Positions 20,001-28,321 are shown, counted from the stretch's first letter. The stretch: DNA of 64,000 nt from Paenibacillus pectinilyticus (GCF_001700435.1 NZ_LYPC01000026.1:186001-250000); one strand, 5' to 3'. A program made the numbers and translations. The notes: generated by a model not told the origin, from the sequence alone.

Positions 20001-20058
20001 GTCTGAAGCGCCTACAGGCGGAATCTTTTATTTTGACAATGTAATCATTACGAATTAG
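17026..20058 (+). CDS. Secreted beta-helix glycosidase (GH49/GH28-like) with two C-terminal modules
   Basis: A Sec signal peptide of about 30 residues ends in A-K-A-A. The mature protein has an N-terminal beta-sandwich region, an F5/8-type-C-like segment (~190-300), then a right-handed beta-helix (~340-640) with T-V-Y-V-E-P-G-A-V-V-H-G and G-R-G-I-L-D-G turns. Candidate catalytic acids are Asp453 in N-A-D-G-I-H and Asp474/Asp475 in T-P-D-D, an arrangement like the three Asp of GH49 dextranases and also reminiscent of GH28. Residues ~660-1010 are two copies of a ~170-residue lamin/concanavalin-like module, probably sugar binding. Family assignment is by motif order; substrate is unknown. A shorter paralogue follows directly. 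Confidence 0.82.
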   Translation: MFMMKRYSLFVFLFSLIAILGFIGGIQAKAAGTNVVHVWSPPSGTPANPTFTVQVKPSDEATWMDLYEYNVKVGHQDGTNFDSSYVNVDFSGSLDVKVTYNAGTISSYNITPSSYGIQAVQTGNTLTFSTVQDNLSPRKIVIRVNDSWDTGVMHILTNPLETNAPSQTASNVYLINPGDAIPLELPAGKDTYYFKAGEHTLPKGSWAEVDLGAVYAVDKIGLEQAPLYTNGPAYPNKFIIESKVNAGDAYTTLYDGTSNSLLGSITKSFPAKNARYVRLRLQGSNTTSGYLFSNTVTEFKVIQAGGTTNLALNHGIAGAFPSYTQLFDGSTTTQFGSKNGYGNWHPGESFYISKNNTTVYVEPGAVVHGSISSDGVSNVTIKGRGILDGSLLQHANPSPGEGRTGAIWLNNGSDNTIEGITIQDACMWTVVMNFSTRPTVRNVNIITYVANADGIHFSGSTNGLVTGSFVRTPDDNIVMYHYGPTSLNTVQNSVLWGDDAHTLLIGLGTEPNANITDLTFQNLDVLAQQGVVDLTKFNGVMKLWPNGGNEIRNVLFKDIRIEAFRDPSKSVVFQFRTDERFAGEGNGRISNVTMDNITYKGSGELTSLLSGVSSTNDVRDIYINNYTRNGILVTDQASGNITSAGNVSNVNYTYTANFNSDAAGSAPAGWTSSPGITVQPDPSASDQSVRVSKTTSTAISSSKSLPPTSGIVTVQAKMKIVDKTNWKSLAILNASGTELMQVGFDSAGNIYSNNGSTWTAFMPYNTNQWYDIKVEMNTATDQYNLYMDGVLKAANQSLEVATTNVANVMFTSGEAAAGTYYFDGVKVSFLHTIIDSDFNSDTIGNAPSGWTSTSGATVQAVPSSTDKSVKMLKTTGSIVNSYKTIGAMSGIVTVQAKMNIANKTNWKSLAIYNSAGAELTQVGFDSGGNIYSNNGNVWSALKPYNINQWYDVKLVINTMTDTFDLYVDNVLINANKSLESATHDISRVGFVSSEAPTGGIFYFDNVIITN

Positions 20059-20099
20059 CGGCAAATTTATCATCATATTCAGGTTTCACAGGAGGAAAA

Positions 20100-22040
20100 A
20101 TGTCCAATATTGTTCATACATGGTCCCCGCCGGCAGGAGTAGCAATGAATCCTACCTTCACGGTTCAGATTAAGCCATCTGATGAGTCGAGGTGGACCGA
20201 TTTATTCGTTTACAATGTGATTTTAGGTCATCAAGATGGAACAAAGTTTGATTCTTCCATGGTGATTTTTGATTTCTCCGGCTCCATAGACGTCAAAGTC
20301 ACCTATCATGGTGGAGCAATGAACGGCTATGATATCAGGCCCAGTTCATATGGCATTGATGCTGCGCAAACCGGAGATACGCTCACGTTCACAACCACAC
20401 AGGACGATGATTCTCCGCGCAAAATCGTCATCCGTATCAACGACAGCTGGAATACGGAAAACCTTCACATCCTTACCAATCCATTGGAAACGGATGTGCC
20501 CGCTGAAAGTGCGCCCAATGTTCACCTTATTCATCCCGGAGATGCGATTCCTTTGCAATTACCGGAGGGGAAGGACACGTATTATTTTAAACCTGGCCTG
20601 CATACCTTGCCGAGAGGTTCTTGGGTAGAGGTTGACCTTGGGGCAGTGTATGCGATTGATCGCATTGATCTCGGGCAGACGATACTCAAAATGCAGGGGC
20701 TAGGCATGGAGCCAATCTCGTACCCGAATAAGTTCCTTGTGGAAACGAAAGTGGAGGCCAATGATTCATATACCCTCGCCTATGATGGTACCGATAATAC
20801 GCTTGAAGGATATATAACAAGTTCGTTTCCCCCAAGAGAAGCCAGATATGTGAGGCTCATGCTTCTAGGAAGCAACGTTGCTTCAGGCTGGGTGTTCAGT
20901 AACTCCATTGGTGAGTTTAAAGTTTATGAAGCAGGGGGTGGCACTACGAATCTGGCATTGCATCGCGCCATTGCAGGAGCTATGCCCAGCTACGTCCATG
21001 CCGTTGATGGGAATGAGCATACCCGTTACGGAACAAGTTCCAATTATGGGAACTGGCATTCGGGTGAATCCTTCTTTATTTCACAACCTCATACGACCGT
21101 GTATATGGCTCCTGGCACTGTGTGTTACGGATCGATATCTGCTGACGAAGTGGATCATGTGACGGTAAGAGGCCGTGGGATTCTCGATGGCAGTCAATTG
21201 CAGCATACCAATCCGACTCCGGGCGAAGGCAGGACGGGGGCGATTTGGTTAAGCGGCGGCAGTGATAATCGAGTCGAAGGCATTACGATTATCGATCCAA
21301 CCATGTGGGCTGTAGTGATGAACTTTGCGACAAGACCCGTTGTCCAAAATATTCATATTATCGCCTATGAAGTGAATGCGGATGGAATCCATTTCAGTGG
21401 ATCAAACCACGGTCTCATTACAGGAGTATTTATTCGAACGCCTGATGATGATATTGTGATGTACCACTATGGCCCAACTTCCCATAATACGGTGCAAAAT
21501 AGCGTGCTGTGGGGGGATGACGCGCATGCCATTCTCATTGGTCTGGGTAGCGTACCAGATGCCCATATCTCCGATTTAACGTTTCAAAATATCGATGTGC
21601 TGAATCAGCAAGGCGTGTACATCCTCGATAAGTTTACGGGCGTGTTGAAATTATGGGCAAATGGGAGCAATGATATCCGAAATATCGTATTTAAAGATAT
21701 TCGAATCGAAGCTTTTAGAGATCCTTATAAAGCCGCCGTGTTTCAATTCCGAACCGATGAACGATTCCTTGGAGATGGAGACGGGGGAGTCATCCACAAC
21801 ATAACGCTCGATAACGTCACCTATCAGGGTAGCGGGGAACAGAAGGGTTTAATCAAGGGTGTAAATCAGGCTTCTTATGTCAAGGATGTTTATTTCAAAA
21901 ATTACCGAAGACAAGACAGACAGGTGACAGATATCAGTTCCGGTCATATGGACATACAGGCGCATGTATCGCATGTTCGATTTGGGACAGAGGAAGATCA
22001 GTCGGATGACGCGGTTCCGGCTCAATACAGCGGTAGTTAA
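20100..22040 (+). CDS. Beta-helix glycosidase paralogue without signal peptide
   Basis: This is a clear copy of residues ~33-680 of the preceding gene (from V-H-x-W-S-P-P onward), with the same N-A-D-G-I-H and P-D-D acids, but it begins directly at the mature N-terminus after GGAGG (20092-20096) and an ATG, and it lacks the two C-terminal modules. With no signal peptide it should be cytoplasmic, which suggests one enzyme outside cutting polymer and one inside cutting imported oligomer. It is 41 bases downstream of its paralogue and so probably cotranscribed. Alternative: non-classical export, or simply a decayed copy, though the frame is intact. Confidence 0.82.
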   Translation: MSNIVHTWSPPAGVAMNPTFTVQIKPSDESRWTDLFVYNVILGHQDGTKFDSSMVIFDFSGSIDVKVTYHGGAMNGYDIRPSSYGIDAAQTGDTLTFTTTQDDDSPRKIVIRINDSWNTENLHILTNPLETDVPAESAPNVHLIHPGDAIPLQLPEGKDTYYFKPGLHTLPRGSWVEVDLGAVYAIDRIDLGQTILKMQGLGMEPISYPNKFLVETKVEANDSYTLAYDGTDNTLEGYITSSFPPREARYVRLMLLGSNVASGWVFSNSIGEFKVYEAGGGTTNLALHRAIAGAMPSYVHAVDGNEHTRYGTSSNYGNWHSGESFFISQPHTTVYMAPGTVCYGSISADEVDHVTVRGRGILDGSQLQHTNPTPGEGRTGAIWLSGGSDNRVEGITIIDPTMWAVVMNFATRPVVQNIHIIAYEVNADGIHFSGSNHGLITGVFIRTPDDDIVMYHYGPTSHNTVQNSVLWGDDAHAILIGLGSVPDAHISDLTFQNIDVLNQQGVYILDKFTGVLKLWANGSNDIRNIVFKDIRIEAFRDPYKAAVFQFRTDERFLGDGDGGVIHNITLDNVTYQGSGEQKGLIKGVNQASYVKDVYFKNYRRQDRQVTDISSGHMDIQAHVSHVRFGTEEDQSDDAVPAQYSGS

Positions 22041-22050
22041 GGTAGTTGAA

Positions 22051-22236
22051 AGTGCTTATTAGTTCGAATACCTTCTGTTTCGCAGGAATAAGCAAGCTGT
22101 ATGCGCCTATTCATTGCATAGGCGCCTCAAAGGTAGGTTTGCGCAGAACATAAGCACGTTCTGAGGTTTTATCACGCGAGATGATGCGCTAATTTTAAGA
22201 ATAAGCACCTCGGGCGTGCGTATTCATCTGTCAGCG
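22051..22236. repeat. Intergenic ATAAGCA-type repeat region
   Basis: This gap holds TGCTTATT (22053-22060), AATAAGCA and further ATAAGCAC copies, plus a hairpin of TGCGCCTAT and ATAGGCGC. The same short words recur in the gaps at 50706-50881 and 51996-52206, so this is one of three islands of a non-coding repeat family. No gene is seen here. Confidence 0.6.
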
Positions 22237-22250
22237 CCAAATTTGAAGGA

Positions 22251-22275
22251 CCTAGCCTCTGGCTAGGCCTTTTTC
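22251..22275 (+). terminator. Terminator after the glycosidase pair
   Basis: CCTAGCC-TCT-GGCTAGG followed by CCTTTTTC: a compact seven-base stem, three-base loop and T-run. It sits about 210 bases after the stop, beyond the repeat region. Confidence 0.8.
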
Positions 22276-22305
22276 TTATGAAAGAAGACCGAATTATCGT
22301 AGGAA

Positions 22306-22369
22306 TCTAAAGAATCTTAGATATTTTGCCGGAAAGAAATGCCTATATAATAATGGCGTAAACGTTTAC
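22306..22369 (+). promoter_or_regulatory. Promoter of the GH16 gene with activator motif and LacI/CcpA-type operator
   Basis: The 17-base motif TCTAAAGAATCTTAGAT (22306-22322) is identical to that upstream of importer 1 and lies 23 bases before a perfect TATAAT (22346-22351). GTAAACGTTTAC (22358-22369), a perfect palindrome with the central CG of LacI-family sites, covers the expected transcription start, the place for a repressor or CcpA. Together they imply activation by a sugar signal and repression by a second one. Confidence 0.65.
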
Positions 22370-22467
22370 TTGAGACAGAGATGGAACTTGAGCTTGAGAC
22401 TGACAAGGAGGGTAGCAGTAATTTTGAAGTGCGTTCAACCAACACTCCCATGGGGAAAGGAATTGTG

Positions 22468-23745
22468 ATGACGATGAAGACGAAAATGATGAGCTGGTGC
22501 CTCATGCTTGTGGTTCTGTTAACAACGCTAATGCCACTAAGTGTATCTGCTGCTGATTTCCCAGCGAACCCAGTCACCAAAACAGGGTATACCCTTGATT
22601 TTCAAGAAGAGTTTAATAACACAACGTTGGATACGAACAAATGGCTGCCGTACTATTTGCCTCACTGGACAACGCCAGCGGATCGGGAATTAGGTGCCAA
22701 AGCGCGATATACCATTGCCAATGGTTCCTTGCAAGAGCGTATTGATGCTGACACACCGGCGTGGAACCCAACCTACGATTCTACGGTCAAAATCTCCAGT
22801 ATTCAGACGTATGAGAAGGATTATTGGCATAAATTCAACGGCTCGATGCCGAATAATCATCACGAAGCTGACTTTAATGGTTACAGCACGATGTATGGCT
22901 ATTTTGAAATGAGAGCGAAAAATGCTAATGTTGGCGGCGGTGGACATCAGGCTTGGTGGATGGTAGGTACGCAGGATACGAGCAGTGCTTCGGCCAATTC
23001 TGAAATCGATATTGTGGAGACATTCTTCTCCAAGCCTAACACATGGAGAATCAACGGATACGGTTGGGGTGATCCGACGTTTCTAGACCACTGGGAGGGC
23101 TTTGAAGATCCTGTGCCGTATGGGGATCAATCTTCCGAGTATCATATTTATGGGATGGAATGGTCGCCTACCCAGCTGAAATTCTACTATGACAACGTGT
23201 TGTACAAAACGATTAATGACGCACCCAACATGCCGATGGGGATGATTCTGGGGATTTATACCGATGCAGGTTCAGGCGTGCACAATAATGTGTGGCCCAA
23301 AACGTGGAGCGTCGATTATATCCGTGTATGGAAGCCGAATGGCGGCTATCCGACGCCGTACTATCGTATCAAAAACCATCAAACGGGCTTGTATATGCAT
23401 ACGGATAATCTGACTGGCAAAATTGAGTACGGCAATGTGCCGGCAACCGACCTAGGCTCCCAATGGTCGAAAGAAACAACAGAGGGCTATACGAGATATA
23501 AAAACAGATTAACAGGCCAATATATGCATATTGAAAATTTGACGGGGAATGTCCAGTATGGCACAGTGCCGGCTACCTATTGGAGTTCCCAATGGACAGA
23601 AGATGCCGTCTCCGGCTACACCCGCATCAAAAATCGTTGGAATAGCACCTTTATGCATACCGAGGATAATACGGGTTATGTGCAGTACGGCAGTGTTCCG
23701 ACGACGTATTGGACTAGCCAATGGACATTTGAACCCGTCAGCTAA
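22468..23745 (+). CDS. Secreted GH16 endo-beta-glucanase with C-terminal beta-trefoil-like repeats
   Basis: ATG at 22468 follows GGGGAAAGGA and starts a normal Sec signal peptide (M-T-M-K-T-K...S-V-S-A-A); the open frame begins earlier at 22381, inside the transcript leader. The catalytic signature E-I-D-I-V-E places nucleophile Glu179, Asp181 and acid/base Glu184, diagnostic of GH16. Typical substrates are laminarin, lichenan or related beta-1,3/1,4-glucans, or agar-type galactans; the precise specificity is not visible. The last ~130 residues are three ~40-residue repeats of the form R-x-K-N-x-x-T-x-x-Y-M-H...Q-Y-G-x-V-P...S-Q-W, likely a sugar-binding trefoil or RICIN-like domain. The GH3 gene downstream would finish the products. 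Confidence 0.9.
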   Translation: MTMKTKMMSWCLMLVVLLTTLMPLSVSAADFPANPVTKTGYTLDFQEEFNNTTLDTNKWLPYYLPHWTTPADRELGAKARYTIANGSLQERIDADTPAWNPTYDSTVKISSIQTYEKDYWHKFNGSMPNNHHEADFNGYSTMYGYFEMRAKNANVGGGGHQAWWMVGTQDTSSASANSEIDIVETFFSKPNTWRINGYGWGDPTFLDHWEGFEDPVPYGDQSSEYHIYGMEWSPTQLKFYYDNVLYKTINDAPNMPMGMILGIYTDAGSGVHNNVWPKTWSVDYIRVWKPNGGYPTPYYRIKNHQTGLYMHTDNLTGKIEYGNVPATDLGSQWSKETTEGYTRYKNRLTGQYMHIENLTGNVQYGTVPATYWSSQWTEDAVSGYTRIKNRWNSTFMHTEDNTGYVQYGSVPTTYWTSQWTFEPVS

Positions 23746-23771
23746 TAATTGCATGTATCGAAGAAGAAGGC

Positions 23772-23812
23772 GCCCTAAAGCCATGATAATGGTAAAGGGG
23801 GTCTTTTTTTGA
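23772..23812 (+). terminator. Possible terminator between GH16 and GH3
   Basis: CCAT-GATA-ATGG forms the core with CCC/GGG outside an internal loop, followed by a run of seven T. The T-run is good; the stem is imperfect. Confidence 0.45.
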
Positions 23813-23877
23813 TGACCTCTGGCCGCGTATAAAAGGTTCCACAGGATCGTACAATTTTTCTATGTATTTTACCATAA

Positions 23878-23893
23878 AAGAAAGCGTATCCAT
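23878..23893 (+). promoter_or_regulatory. Possible cre-like site upstream of GH3
   Basis: AAGAAAGCGTATCCAT matches the CcpA consensus WTGNNARCGNWWWCAW with two mismatches. It lies ~50 bases before the GH3 start. Catabolite repression would suit the gene, but two mismatches make this tentative. Confidence 0.3.
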
Positions 23894-23942
23894 GAAATAA
23901 TACAAGTTGTACGCACTTCACTTTCACAAGGAGGATTTAACA

Positions 23943-26225
23943 ATGAAACGGGATATTCAAGCGCTTATTGCTCAGATGACGTTGGAAGAAAAGGCTGGTA
24001 TGTGCTCCGGTTTGGATTTTTGGCGGTTAAAAGGTGTGGAACGCCTTGGCATTCCTACGATTATGGTCACAGATGGCCCGCACGGTTTGCGTAAGCAGCG
24101 GGGTGGCACCGACCATCTAGGCATATTCGATAGCGTGCCCGCCACCTGTTATCCTTCCGCCGCTGGTATGGCCAGCTCGTGGGATCGAGAACTGATCGGC
24201 AAGGTTGGCGTGGCACTCGGCGAAGAATGCCAGGCGGAAGACATTGCCGTCCTGCTCGGGCCAGGAGCCAACATCAAACGCTCCCCGTTATGTGGACGCA
24301 ACTTCGAGTATTTCTCCGAAGACCCGTACCTTTCCTCAGAAATGGCGACCAGCCATATTCAAGGTGTGCAAAGCCAAGGCGTCGGCACGTCGCTCAAGCA
24401 CTTCGCGGCGAACAACCAGGAGCATCGGCGCATGGGTGTGGATGCCGTTGTCGACGAACGCACGCTTCGCGAAATCTATTTGGCGAGCTTCGAAGGCGCG
24501 GTGAAGAATGGTCAGCCTTGGACGGTTATGAGCGCTTATAACAAAGTTAATGGAACATTTGCATCCGAAAACAGCTATTTGCTGACCGATATTTTGAAAG
24601 AAGAGTGGGGCCACGAAGGCTTTGTCGTCACGGATTGGGGTGCAAACAACAATCGGGTAGACGGTCTTGTTGCTGGGCAAGAGCTGGAAATGCCTTCAAG
24701 CGGCGGTCTGGGTGATCGTAAAATCGTCGCGGCAGTCCTAAGCGGCATGTTATCCATCGAAGCGTTGGATCGTGCGGTGGAGCGGATTGTGCGCATCATT
24801 TTCATGAGCGTAGACCAGAAGAAACAAGATGCTTCGTACGACCAGGATGAACATCATCGCTTGGCACGCACGGTTGCAAGTGAAACAATGGTGCTCCTGA
24901 AGAATGAAGATAACTTACTTCCATTAGCACAAGGGAAACGCGTAGCGGTCATTGGTGCATTTGCTCAGAAACCGAGATACCAAGGCGGCGGCAGCTCGCA
25001 TATTAAGCCGACCCAAATGGATGTCCCCTTAGAGGAAATCCAAAAGCTAGCGGGTGATGGGGCAACCATCGTGTACGCGCAGGGCTACCATGCAGACAAA
25101 GATGATCTCGACGCGAGTCTGATCGATGAAGCAGTTAAAGCGGCCCGCGAAGCCGATGTCGTGATCGTGATAGCAGGTCTTCCCGACCGCTACGAATCCG
25201 AGGGTTATGATCGCAAGCATTTGCACATGCCTGCGAACCAGAACCAGCTGATCGAAGCGATTGCAGGTGTACAAAGCAATGTTGCCGTCGTGCTTTTGAA
25301 CGGCTCCCCGGTTGAGATGCCTTGGATCGGCAAAGTGAAATCGATTCTTGAAGCCTACTTGGGCGGTCAGGCTGTAGGCGGCGCGATTGCCGATGTCCTC
25401 TTCGGTGTAGCGAATCCAAGCGGCAAGCTGGCGGAGACATTCCCGATGAAGCTGAGTGACAACCCATCGTTCCTCTTTTTCCCAGGAGAGGGGAATCGCG
25501 TTGAGTACCGGGAAGGAATTTTCGTTGGCTACCGCTATTATGACACGAAGGAAATCAAGCCGCTGTTCCCGTTCGGATACGGACTGAGCTACACGACTTT
25601 TGCCTATGAGAATCTGACCATCGACAGCACGGAAATTAAGGATACTGACTCGGTAAATGTGCAGGTGACGGTGCAAAATACGGGAACTCGTGCCGGTAAA
25701 GAAGTCGTCCAACTCTATGTTCGCGATGTGGAAAGCACGGTTATTCGCCCGTCGAAAGAATTGAAAGGATTCGCCAAGATCGAGCTGCAGCCTGGTGAAA
25801 AGAAGACCGTAAATTTTACGCTTGATAAACGTGCCTTCGCCTATTACAACACGCAGCTGAAAGATTGGCATGTTGAAACTGGAGATTTTGACATCATGAT
25901 CGGCCGCTCGTCGGAAGACATCGTCTTAACCAGCACACTTCAGGTTCAATCGACGGTTACCGTGAAAATGGTATGCGATCGAAACGCGATGCTAAGCGAT
26001 CTATTGAGTGATCCGCAGCGGGCGCCGATCGTACAAGGTTTACTTCAGCAGTTTCAGGAGGGCGTGGGCGTTTCCATGACGGAGCTTCAGTCCACAGAAG
26101 GCATGGGAGAAATGTTCGCCGAGATGATGAAGTATATGCCGCTGCGCAGTTTGGTTGCATTCAGCCAAGGAGCCTTCACCGATGAGATGCTCGACGGGCT
26201 TGTGTACCAATTGAATCAACTGTAA
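23943..26225 (+). CDS. GH3 beta-glucosidase-like enzyme, cytoplasmic
   Basis: ATG 23943 follows GGAGG; no signal peptide, so it acts on imported oligosaccharides. Domain order: GH3 N-terminal barrel with K-H-F-A-A-N-N-Q and G-F-V-V-T-D-W-G, where Asp231 is the predicted nucleophile; GH3 C-terminal alpha/beta domain with G-G-G-S-S; then a fibronectin-III-like domain (about 590-670) containing the V-x-N-T-G and V-V-Q-L-Y signatures. A further ~100 residues (from about 665) form a Met- and Leu-rich, probably helical tail not part of the core fold. Removal of terminal beta-linked glucose or a related sugar is the family role. The position after GH16 fits beta-glucan use. Confidence 0.9.
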   Translation: MKRDIQALIAQMTLEEKAGMCSGLDFWRLKGVERLGIPTIMVTDGPHGLRKQRGGTDHLGIFDSVPATCYPSAAGMASSWDRELIGKVGVALGEECQAEDIAVLLGPGANIKRSPLCGRNFEYFSEDPYLSSEMATSHIQGVQSQGVGTSLKHFAANNQEHRRMGVDAVVDERTLREIYLASFEGAVKNGQPWTVMSAYNKVNGTFASENSYLLTDILKEEWGHEGFVVTDWGANNNRVDGLVAGQELEMPSSGGLGDRKIVAAVLSGMLSIEALDRAVERIVRIIFMSVDQKKQDASYDQDEHHRLARTVASETMVLLKNEDNLLPLAQGKRVAVIGAFAQKPRYQGGGSSHIKPTQMDVPLEEIQKLAGDGATIVYAQGYHADKDDLDASLIDEAVKAAREADVVIVIAGLPDRYESEGYDRKHLHMPANQNQLIEAIAGVQSNVAVVLLNGSPVEMPWIGKVKSILEAYLGGQAVGGAIADVLFGVANPSGKLAETFPMKLSDNPSFLFFPGEGNRVEYREGIFVGYRYYDTKEIKPLFPFGYGLSYTTFAYENLTIDSTEIKDTDSVNVQVTVQNTGTRAGKEVVQLYVRDVESTVIRPSKELKGFAKIELQPGEKKTVNFTLDKRAFAYYNTQLKDWHVETGDFDIMIGRSSEDIVLTSTLQVQSTVTVKMVCDRNAMLSDLLSDPQRAPIVQGLLQQFQEGVGVSMTELQSTEGMGEMFAEMMKYMPLRSLVAFSQGAFTDEMLDGLVYQLNQL

Positions 26226-26287
26226 GGACTAGATGAGATCGGGAATAGAATTGGTAATCGGTCTGAATTTTGATATATGATAGAGAT

Positions 26288-27148
26288 ATGGAAAACTTTG
26301 AGAAAATGAGTCGCCGCTCCTTTCTGAAGAAAGGGCTTTGGTTTGGCGGTGGATTGCTGTCAGTCCCCCCATTCGGTTATGGGTATGCCATTTGGGTAGA
26401 GCCTCGTTGGCTGCAAGTCGAGCGTATTTCGCTGGCGTTTCCAACATTACCAGAAGCTTTCAAGGGACTGCGTGTGGTGCAGTTTAGCGATTTGCATTTT
26501 GGCTTCCATTTGGATGTAAATCAATTAACCCGTGTAGTTGAGGTTATTCAGGCGGAACAACCAGATATTGTATGCTTTACAGGTGATCTAGTCGATTATG
26601 CCGTAGGTCAACATGGTAAAGAAATGCGAGATGTGTTGAAGCGAATCCAACCAACATACGGCTGCTTTGCTGTCCTTGGCAATCATGATTATTACGGTAA
26701 TGCCAATGAAGTTGCGAGTGTTCTAGAGGATGGCGGCTTTCATTGCCTGCGCAATCGTGGTGTTCGGATACAGAAAGACAACCAATCGATTTGGATGGCT
26801 GGCGTAGAAGATATGTGGGAGGGTGTTCCTGATCTCCAAGCTGCCCTGCAGAAGATGAACAAAGAAGAGTGGGTGCTCTTGCTATCCCATGCACCTGATT
26901 TCGCTGATACTGCCGCCGCGTCACCCGTCCAATTGCAACTCTCAGGACATTCCCACGGTGGTCAAGTGAGGCTTCCATTCATCGGACCGCTCGCCTCGGT
27001 GCCCTATGGAGTCAAGTATCCGTCCGGGCTGTATCACGTGGGGCCCAATAAGTCACTTACGCTCTATACGAATCGAGGTATCGGTGTTTCGGTGCGACCC
27101 ATCCGGTTTATGTGTCGACCTGAAATAACGGTCTTCACTTTGATGTAA
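26288..27148 (+). CDS. Tat-type metallophosphoesterase, YkuE-like
   Basis: The N-terminus reads M-S-R-R-S-F-L-K-K within the first 17 residues, a twin-arginine export motif, followed by a short hydrophobic stretch. The calcineurin-like metal sites are all present: F-S-D-L-H-F, T-G-D-L-V-D, L-G-N-H-D-Y, L-S-H-A-P and G-H-S-H-G-G-Q. This matches YkuE of Bacillus, a TatAyCy substrate bound to the cell wall; a two-metal phosphodiesterase role is expected, with the natural substrate unclear. ATG 26288 is preferred to 26270, though neither has a strong ribosome site. It has its own terminator and no functional tie to its sugar-gene neighbours is apparent. Confidence 0.87.
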   Translation: MENFEKMSRRSFLKKGLWFGGGLLSVPPFGYGYAIWVEPRWLQVERISLAFPTLPEAFKGLRVVQFSDLHFGFHLDVNQLTRVVEVIQAEQPDIVCFTGDLVDYAVGQHGKEMRDVLKRIQPTYGCFAVLGNHDYYGNANEVASVLEDGGFHCLRNRGVRIQKDNQSIWMAGVEDMWEGVPDLQAALQKMNKEEWVLLLSHAPDFADTAAASPVQLQLSGHSHGGQVRLPFIGPLASVPYGVKYPSGLYHVGPNKSLTLYTNRGIGVSVRPIRFMCRPEITVFTLM

Positions 27149-27153
27149 AAGAA

Positions 27154-27188
27154 GTCCTAATGCAGCTAGCCGCATTAGGGCTTTTTTG
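27154..27188 (+). terminator. Terminator after YkuE-like gene
   Basis: CCTAATGC pairs perfectly with GCATTAGG (loop AGCTAGCC), followed by GCTTTTTT. Confidence 0.87.
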
Positions 27189-27268
27189 TAATGTGGACGC
27201 TCATCTGGAATGAGCAATATGGTCGATGAATGTCAATGAAATATAATTTCAGTATTATTAAAATATTA

Positions 27269-27297
27269 TTGACATGTTATTTTAGAAATCATATAAT
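27269..27297 (+). promoter_or_regulatory. Consensus sigma-A promoter of the amino-sugar operon
   Basis: TTGACA (27269-27274), a 17-base spacer and TATAAT (27292-27297): a perfect vegetative promoter in AT-rich DNA. Such strength implies the operon is held down by a repressor, most simply the RpiR-type protein encoded second. Confidence 0.8.
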
Positions 27298-27337
27298 TTG
27301 ACATATACCGATACTAACTACTTGGAGTGATCCGAAA

Positions 27338-28309
27338 TTGCCATATATCATTGGGATTGATGGGGGCGGAACCCAAACAACATGCGCCTTTCAGAAGGTA
27401 GAGGAGTACGATCCGCTATCCAAACCTCAGAGAGAAGTGAGCGTTGGAGCGGGTACGAATGTACTTACGGTTGGTATGGAGACAATGAAAGCAAGACTTC
27501 ACGATCTTATACAGAAGGGTCTGATCTTGCATGGCATCCATTCCAGAGAAGTGATTGGGATTTGTGCAGGCCTTGCCGGTACGCGGCTGGAGGAGAATAG
27601 ACTAGTCGTTGAGCAGGTATTGGAACAAATAGCAAGAGAATTAAATCTTCATGAGGACATTATCATTACCGTGAAAAGTGATTTATATGTTGCTCTCCGC
27701 GGGGCGATGCAGCCTGAGCATCGAGAAGGTATCCTCGTCATATCGGGGACAGGATCGAATGCGATCGGTCTGTCACGAGCCGGTAAATTAGTTTTTAACG
27801 GCGGTTGGGGCCATATTTTAGGTGATGAAGGAAGCGGTTATGCCATTGGACTTCAGGCACTGAAAGTCATCTGCAAAGCCTATGATCGAAGGGAGTCCCC
27901 CACACAGTTAACGGGTATCATATTGGCCTCACTAAAGCTTGCAAGTGAAGATGAGCTCATTCATTATATATATGGTGGTGCTCCCAATAAACAGGAGATT
28001 GCCAGATTAGCTAGGCTAGTCATAGACGCATCCAGACAGCTAGATCCAGTAGCGGTGAGAATCCTGAACGAAGCGGGTAATGAACTCGTTGAATTGGTCC
28101 GCGGATTACGATCCAAGTCAGACGACTTCGACGAAGCAACACCTGTTACAGTCGCAGGATCCATTTTAACGTACTCGGATATCGTAAGAAATCAATTCAT
28201 TGAGGGTTTGAACGTACATAGACTTGGCCGTTATGAACCTCCGTTCGCTGAACCAGTAGACGGTGCAGTGAAAGTAGCTATGGAAGCCATCACTAAACAG
28301 AACCAATAA
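27338..28309 (+). CDS. BadF/BadG-type amino-sugar kinase (GlcNAc/MurNAc kinase)
   Basis: TTG start with GGAG a few bases ahead gives M-P-Y-I-I-G-I-D-G-G-G-T-Q-T, the phosphate-1 loop of the ASKHA fold. V-I-S-G-T-G-S-N-A-I-G is the phosphate-2 loop and W-G-H-I-L-G-D-E-G-S-G-Y is the family hallmark. Length 323 is usual. Relatives include eukaryotic-type GlcNAc kinase and clostridial MurK, which phosphorylates both MurNAc and GlcNAc at carbon 6. Because the same operon encodes MurQ, whose substrate is MurNAc-6-phosphate, and no PTS MurP is present, MurNAc kinase is the best specific guess. Confidence 0.85.
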   Translation: MPYIIGIDGGGTQTTCAFQKVEEYDPLSKPQREVSVGAGTNVLTVGMETMKARLHDLIQKGLILHGIHSREVIGICAGLAGTRLEENRLVVEQVLEQIARELNLHEDIIITVKSDLYVALRGAMQPEHREGILVISGTGSNAIGLSRAGKLVFNGGWGHILGDEGSGYAIGLQALKVICKAYDRRESPTQLTGIILASLKLASEDELIHYIYGGAPNKQEIARLARLVIDASRQLDPVAVRILNEAGNELVELVRGLRSKSDDFDEATPVTVAGSILTYSDIVRNQFIEGLNVHRLGRYEPPFAEPVDGAVKVAMEAITKQNQ

Positions 28310-28321
28310 GGGGAGAAGCTT

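Noticed and set aside
25047..25871. 274-codon minus-strand frame opposite GH3
   Set aside because: Antisense shadow of a conserved enzyme; no recognisable motif or ribosome site.
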